Both the position numbers and the translations under genes were made by a program. A stretch of 9,324 nt of DNA, taken from positions 1 through 9,324 of the forward strand of contig JAPLJY010000203.1 of assembly GCA_026388345.1 (NCBI GenBank). The letters are read 5' to 3'. The notes under the pieces were generated by a model. That model was not told where the DNA came from. It ran no database searches and was given only the letters and a program-made list of their open reading frames with translations. This stretch comes from Deltaproteobacteria bacterium (GTDB lineage Bacteria > Desulfobacterota > Syntrophia > Syntrophales > UBA5619). Shown in pieces: positions 5,885 through 9,324 of the stretch (within the stretch, counting starts at the first letter, position 1; each line of letters begins with the position of its first letter).

Positions 5885-6919
5885 CTATTCGCGGAGGGAC
5901 GGCTCGTTCTCCTCGATAAACGAGTAAAGGGTCATCCGCAGGGAATCCTCCAGATTGATTGCCGGCGCCCAGCCGAGGAGGGTTCTGGCTTTTTCGATGC
6001 TCGGCTTTCGGGTGTAGATGTCCTGGTACCCCTTTCCGTAATAGGTCTGGGCCGGGACCTCGATAATTTCGGAATAGGCCCCGTCCCGGCGATGGTCCGG
6101 ATGTTCCATGTAGAGCTTCTTCAGCATGCCGGCCAGTTCCCGGACGGAGCACTCGTTGTCCGGATTGCCGATGTTGATGATCTGGTTTTTACAGGCGTCA
6201 TTGCGGTTTTCCAGAATGCGCAGCAACGCCGCGATCCCGTCGTCGACATAGGTGAAGCAGCGTTTCTGGCTGCCGCCGTCCACGAGGCTGATCGGCCGTT
6301 TCATCAGGAGCTCGGCGATGAACTGCGTTACCACCCGGGAGCTCCCCTCCTTTGCGGCGTACAGCGAGTCCAGACGGGGGCCGATCCAGTTGAAGGGGCG
6401 GAAAAGCGTGAATTCCAGATGACCCCGCGTCCCGTAGGCATAGATCACCCGGTCGAGAAGCTGCTTGCAGCAGGAGTAGATCCAGCGCTCCTTCTGGATC
6501 GGTCCTACGACCAGATAGCTCTCATCCTCCTTGAATTCCGGATCGGCGCACGCCCCGTACACCTCCGAGGTGGAAGGGAACACAACCCGCTTGTGATACT
6601 TGACGCAATGCTTGATCACATTGAGATTCATCTCGAAATCGAGGTTGTAGACGCCGATCGGGTCTTCCACATAGAGTTTGGGAGTGGCGATCGCCACAAG
6701 GGGAAGGACGACGTCGCACTTCTTGACATGATACTCGATCCACTCCCGGTTGATCGCGATATCCCCTTCGATGAAATGAAAGCGCGGATTCTGCAGGTTT
6801 TTACCAAGACGGTCATCGGAGAGGTCCATGCCGAAAACGGTCCAGTCCGTCTCGTCGAGGATCCGCTGCGTCAGATGGTGGCCGATAAAACCGTTTACCC
6901 CCAAGATCAAAATCTTCAT
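5885..6919 (-). CDS. arnA: UDP-glucuronate C4-oxidative decarboxylase (stand-alone ArnA C-terminal domain)
   Basis: This 344-residue short-chain dehydrogenase/reductase oxidises UDP-glucuronate at C4 with NAD+ and decarboxylates it to the UDP-4-keto-pentose that ArnB aminates. It corresponds to residues about 315-660 of E. coli ArnA. Seen: the Rossmann glycine motif GVNGFIG at 7-13, the ArnA stretch EWIEYHVKKCDVVLPLVAIA at 59-78, STSEVYG at 116-122 with S118 and E119 (E434 in E. coli ArnA), Y148-x3-K152 in WIYSCCKQLLDRV, FRPFNWIGPRLD, and YYGKGYQD followed by RKPS, whose R304 probably aligns with catalytic R619. These signatures separate it from ordinary UDP-xylose synthases. Its ATG overlaps the formyltransferase stop by four bases (ATGA), so the halves fused in enterobacteria remain translationally coupled here. 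Confidence 0.94.
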   Translation of the reverse strand: MKILILGVNGFIGHHLTQRILDETDWTVFGMDLSDDRLGKNLQNPRFHFIEGDIAINREWIEYHVKKCDVVLPLVAIATPKLYVEDPIGVYNLDFEMNLNVIKHCVKYHKRVVFPSTSEVYGACADPEFKEDESYLVVGPIQKERWIYSCCKQLLDRVIYAYGTRGHLEFTLFRPFNWIGPRLDSLYAAKEGSSRVVTQFIAELLMKRPISLVDGGSQKRCFTYVDDGIAALLRILENRNDACKNQIINIGNPDNECSVRELAGMLKKLYMEHPDHRRDGAYSEIIEVPAQTYYGKGYQDIYTRKPSIEKARTLLGWAPAINLEDSLRMTLYSFIEENEPSLRE

Positions 6920-7845
6920 AATAACGACATTCCTTCCCTGTCTATAAAATAGCGGATGATCCCGTGGCCGGTCATTCTCTCCCCCCCGGCCTGCACATTC
7001 AGGAGCCGGATTCTCCCCCGTCCCGTCCGGACCAAAACCCGGTCCCCTTCAATTTCGAGGCTTCCCGGAGGTTTTGTCTCCTCCCCTTCCCTTCCCTCTT
7101 CCGGCGTTCCCCACCAGATCATAAGCCTGGATCCGTCTTCCAGCCCGCAGAAGGCGCCGGGATACGGATCCGTGACCGCGCGGATCAGGTTGTAGATCCT
7201 CACGGCAGGCCATCTCCAGTCGATACGACCGTCCTCCGGTCGACGGCCGCCGAAATAACTCCCCAGCGAGATATCCTGAGGGATGCTGGGCGCTTGCCCG
7301 ATTTTCATCAGGGGCAGGAGTTCATCAAGGAGGATCCCCGCCGCGTCGCAGAGCTTCCCGTACAGGGTAAAAGCAGTATCCTCCGGGGAAATGGGCACGA
7401 TCTTCTGCCCGACGATATCCCCCGCATCGGCCTTCCTGACCATGCAATGGAGGGTTACACCGGTCTGCGCCTCCCCGTGCAGGAGAACCCAGTTCACGGG
7501 ACAGCGACCTCGATAGGCGGGCAGCAGTGACCCATGGAGGTTATACGCCCCCTTTGGCGGAATTCGGAGGATCTCCTCCTGGATCATATGGCGATAATAG
7601 AAGGAAAAGATCATCTCCGGCTGAAGGACCGCGATCTTTTCCTGCCATTCCGTCTGCCGTATCTCTGCAGGACATTCCACGGGGATGCCCCGCTCCCCTC
7701 CCCAATTTTTAACCGAACCGAACCAGCAGTTTTCTCCCGGATCATCGTCGTGGGAAAAAATGCAGGCAATTTCATACCCGGCGCGCTTGAGGGCATTGAG
7801 ACCCGCAATGCCCATGTTGTGGTAGGCAAAGACCACGACTCTCAT
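6916..7845 (-). CDS. arnA: UDP-4-amino-4-deoxy-L-arabinose formyltransferase (stand-alone ArnA N-terminal domain)
   Basis: This 309-residue enzyme transfers a formyl group from N10-formyltetrahydrofolate to the 4-amino group of UDP-L-Ara4N. It matches the N-terminal half of E. coli ArnA end to end: VVFAYHNMG, IFSHDDDPGEN, FSFYYRHMI, YNLHGSLLPAYRGR and KADAG. The catalytic triad N102, H104 and D140 falls at the same residue numbers as in E. coli ArnA. Residues about 205-300 form the C-terminal OB-like subdomain (IYNLIRAVTDPYPGAF), which is more divergent. The protein stops where E. coli continues into the decarboxylase. The ATG at 7845 overlaps the arnC stop by four bases, and its own stop overlaps the decarboxylase ATG in the same way. 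Confidence 0.94.
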   Translation of the reverse strand: MRVVVFAYHNMGIAGLNALKRAGYEIACIFSHDDDPGENCWFGSVKNWGGERGIPVECPAEIRQTEWQEKIAVLQPEMIFSFYYRHMIQEEILRIPPKGAYNLHGSLLPAYRGRCPVNWVLLHGEAQTGVTLHCMVRKADAGDIVGQKIVPISPEDTAFTLYGKLCDAAGILLDELLPLMKIGQAPSIPQDISLGSYFGGRRPEDGRIDWRWPAVRIYNLIRAVTDPYPGAFCGLEDGSRLMIWWGTPEEGREGEETKPPGSLEIEGDRVLVRTGRGRIRLLNVQAGGERMTGHGIIRYFIDREGMSLL

Positions 7846-8825
7846 GCATCCCCTCCGGCCGAAAAGGATTCATCCCCATAGACTTGTTCAATCACGTATT
7901 CGGGCCGCTTGCGGACCTCACGATAGATCCGGCCGATATACTCCCCGATCAGACCGAGGGCGAAAAACTGAAGCCCCACAAAGACAAACAGGATCGCGAA
8001 CAGGGTGAACACCCCCTGCGCCGCCCAGACGGCCCCGTAAACGAGGCGGGCGACAACGAGAAACGCGCCGAAACAGACGCCGAGGGTTGCCAGAAGAACC
8101 CCGCCGTACATGATGAGCTTGATGGGGAGTTCGGAGAAGGATGCCACCAGATCGAACTGGAGGTTGATCAGTTTCCACAGGGGATAGTTGGATTTGCCGC
8201 CGTATCTCTCCTCATGGGCGACCTCGATCTCCGTCACCCGCTTGCCAAAATGCGTCGCCAGCGCCGGGATGAAGGTGGCATGTTCATGACAGGCGATCAT
8301 CCGCTCCACGACCGTCCGGCGGTAGGCCCGGAGCATGCATCCCCAGTCGGTCATCTGGACGCCGGTGATTTTTCGCGCCACCATATTAACGATCCGCGAG
8401 GGAACGATCCGGAGGAGGGAATCTTTTCTGCCCCTGCGGATCGTTCCGACCACATCGAAGCGGCCCTCTTCCATCGCCGCGATCAGGCGGGGGATCTCCT
8501 CTGGCGGATTCTGGAGGTCCGCATCGAGCGTAACAACGATGCCGCCGCGGACGATGGAAAAACCGGCCAGGATGGCCGCGTGCTGTCCGTAATTCCGTGC
8601 GAGTTCCACCACCCTGACCTCGGGATGGATCGTAAATCCTTTCAGGATCGAAAGCGATTGATCCCGGCTGCCGTCATCGACCAGGATGACCTCCCAGGGT
8701 CTCTTCAAGGCGGACATGGCCGGCCGGATCCGGCTCATCAACACCGGCAGGTTCCCCTCTTCGTTAAAGACCGGGATCACGAGGGAAATCATCTTCTCAA
8801 AATTCCCTGCATCCATTTGTGCCAT
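7842..8825 (-). CDS. arnC: Undecaprenyl-phosphate 4-deoxy-4-formamido-L-arabinose transferase ArnC
   Basis: This 327-residue family 2 glycosyltransferase moves formyl-L-Ara4N from UDP onto undecaprenyl phosphate on the cytoplasmic face of the inner membrane. Seen: SLVIPVFNEEGNLP at 14-27, VDDGS at 49-53, RNYGQHAAILAGF at 77-89, TLDADLQNPPEEIPRL at 99-114 with the metal-binding DAD, and MLRAYRR at 164-170. Two C-terminal membrane segments follow (about 236-260 and 271-296), ending in GEYIGRIYREVRKRPEY. The GQHAAILAGF, LDADLQNPPEEIPRL and GCMLRAYRR blocks are almost identical to E. coli ArnC. The start is uncertain by a codon: ATG at 8825 has GGCGGA upstream, while the preceding TTG at 8828 is better spaced from the GGGGGG run overlapping the arnB stop. 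Confidence 0.93.
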   Translation of the reverse strand: MAQMDAGNFEKMISLVIPVFNEEGNLPVLMSRIRPAMSALKRPWEVILVDDGSRDQSLSILKGFTIHPEVRVVELARNYGQHAAILAGFSIVRGGIVVTLDADLQNPPEEIPRLIAAMEEGRFDVVGTIRRGRKDSLLRIVPSRIVNMVARKITGVQMTDWGCMLRAYRRTVVERMIACHEHATFIPALATHFGKRVTEIEVAHEERYGGKSNYPLWKLINLQFDLVASFSELPIKLIMYGGVLLATLGVCFGAFLVVARLVYGAVWAAQGVFTLFAILFVFVGLQFFALGLIGEYIGRIYREVRKRPEYVIEQVYGDESFSAGGDA

Positions 8826-8840
8826 CAATTTCCGCCCCCC

Positions 8841-9324
8841 TTAAGCGCCGCAAAGGATCTCCCGGACCGCAGCACAGACATAGGCGACATCCCCGTCGGT
8901 CATATCCGGAAACAGCGGAAACGACAGGATCCTTCCCGCAGCGCGTTCCGTTTCCGGCAATCTCGCAATCCCGAAGCGGTCCTTCACATACTTCAGCAGA
9001 TGACAGGCCGGAAAATGGAGACCGTAACCTATGTTACTATCCGAAAGCCTCTGCATGAACCTTTCCCTCTCCATGGCCAGGATCTTCACCACAAAGAGGT
9101 GGTGGGCATGGTCATGGGGATAGGGCGGATCGCCCGGAAGCTCCAAGCCGGCGACCCCTTGGAGTCCTTCCCTGTACAACGCAACGAGTTCCGCCCGGCG
9201 GCGGTTGAATTCATCAAGCCGGGAAAGCTGGGCGATCCCCAAGGCCGCCTGGATGTCCGTCAGGTTGTACTTCCATCCCGGCGCCTCGATGTCGTACTCC
9301 GGGTTGCCGCCTCTCCCGTAGCGC
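8841..9324 (-). CDS. arnB: UDP-4-amino-4-deoxy-L-arabinose aminotransferase ArnB, C-terminal part
   Basis: Only the last 160 residues are in the window; the frame runs off the right edge, with its first complete codon at 9323, so about 220 residues are missing. ArnB is a PLP-dependent DegT/DnrJ/EryC1/StrS aminotransferase that converts the UDP-4-keto-pentose to UDP-L-Ara4N with glutamate. Seen: PGWKYNLTDIQAALGIAQL near the visible start (E. coli PGYKYNLTDINAA), the arginine-rich helix FNRRRAEL, HAHHLFVVKI, and GYGLHFPACHLLKYVKDRFG followed by ILSFPLFPDMTDGDV (E. coli GTGLHFRAAH and SLPLFPDMT). The PLP-binding lysine lies outside. It precedes arnC by 15 bases, and a G-rich ribosome site for arnC overlaps its stop codon. 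Confidence 0.92.
   Translation of the reverse strand, partial: RYGRGGNPEYDIEAPGWKYNLTDIQAALGIAQLSRLDEFNRRRAELVALYREGLQGVAGLELPGDPPYPHDHAHHLFVVKILAMERERFMQRLSDSNIGYGLHFPACHLLKYVKDRFGIARLPETERAAGRILSFPLFPDMTDGDVAYVCAAVREILCGA

Noticed and set aside
6092..6952. Plus-strand open frame (about 286 codons) opposite the decarboxylase gene
   Set aside because: It is antisense to a near-complete match to the ArnA decarboxylase domain and is a codon-bias shadow.
1..9324. CRISPR arrays, tRNA or rRNA genes, insertion sequences, attachment sites
   Set aside because: I found no regularly spaced repeats, cloverleaf-like segments, transposase motifs or flanking target duplications; genes and short gaps account for the window.

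Overview
Every gene in this window is on the minus strand, so transcription runs from high to low coordinates. The sequence looks like a Gram-negative bacterium of moderately high GC, because it carries most of an arn (pmr) set for making 4-amino-4-deoxy-L-arabinose (L-Ara4N), the sugar attached to lipid A. Gene content and the two-gene form of ArnA would fit a deltaproteobacterial (Syntrophus-like) lineage, but that placement is a weak inference.

Right half (about 9324 to 4914): a compact operon in the order arnB (3' part only), arnC, formyltransferase, decarboxylase, arnD. This is the enterobacterial order arnB-C-A-D, except that the bifunctional ArnA of E. coli is here two separate proteins joined by a 4-bp ATGA overlap. 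Together they convert UDP-glucuronate to the UDP-4-keto-pentose (decarboxylase), aminate it (ArnB), formylate it (formyltransferase), load it onto undecaprenyl phosphate (ArnC) and deformylate it (ArnD). The transferase ArnT and the flippase ArnE/F are not present. A probable intrinsic terminator follows arnD.

Middle (4972 to 4544): a 429-bp non-coding, more AT-rich stretch. It holds the arn terminator, a perfect TATAAT box with a 14-bp inverted repeat in its spacer, and two 11-bp-period elements resembling Pho boxes.

Left half (4543 to 1): a four-gene operon. It encodes a secreted substrate-binding protein, an ABC ATPase with a TOBE domain, a permease with two fused membrane units, and a GntR/UTRA regulator cut by the window edge. 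Family resemblance points to the putative 2-aminoethylphosphonate importer group (PhnS2/T2/U2-like) more than to ferric-iron importers, but no phosphonate catabolic gene is in view. A perfect 16-bp hairpin followed by a T8 run separates the binding-protein gene from the ATPase gene and may set their relative expression. The regulator is the last gene, which suggests feedback on its own operon.

I see no RNA genes, insertion sequences, CRISPR arrays or other mobile elements. Most of the window is recognisable biology; the less expected points are the split ArnA, the control region at 4544-4972 and the intergenic hairpin.
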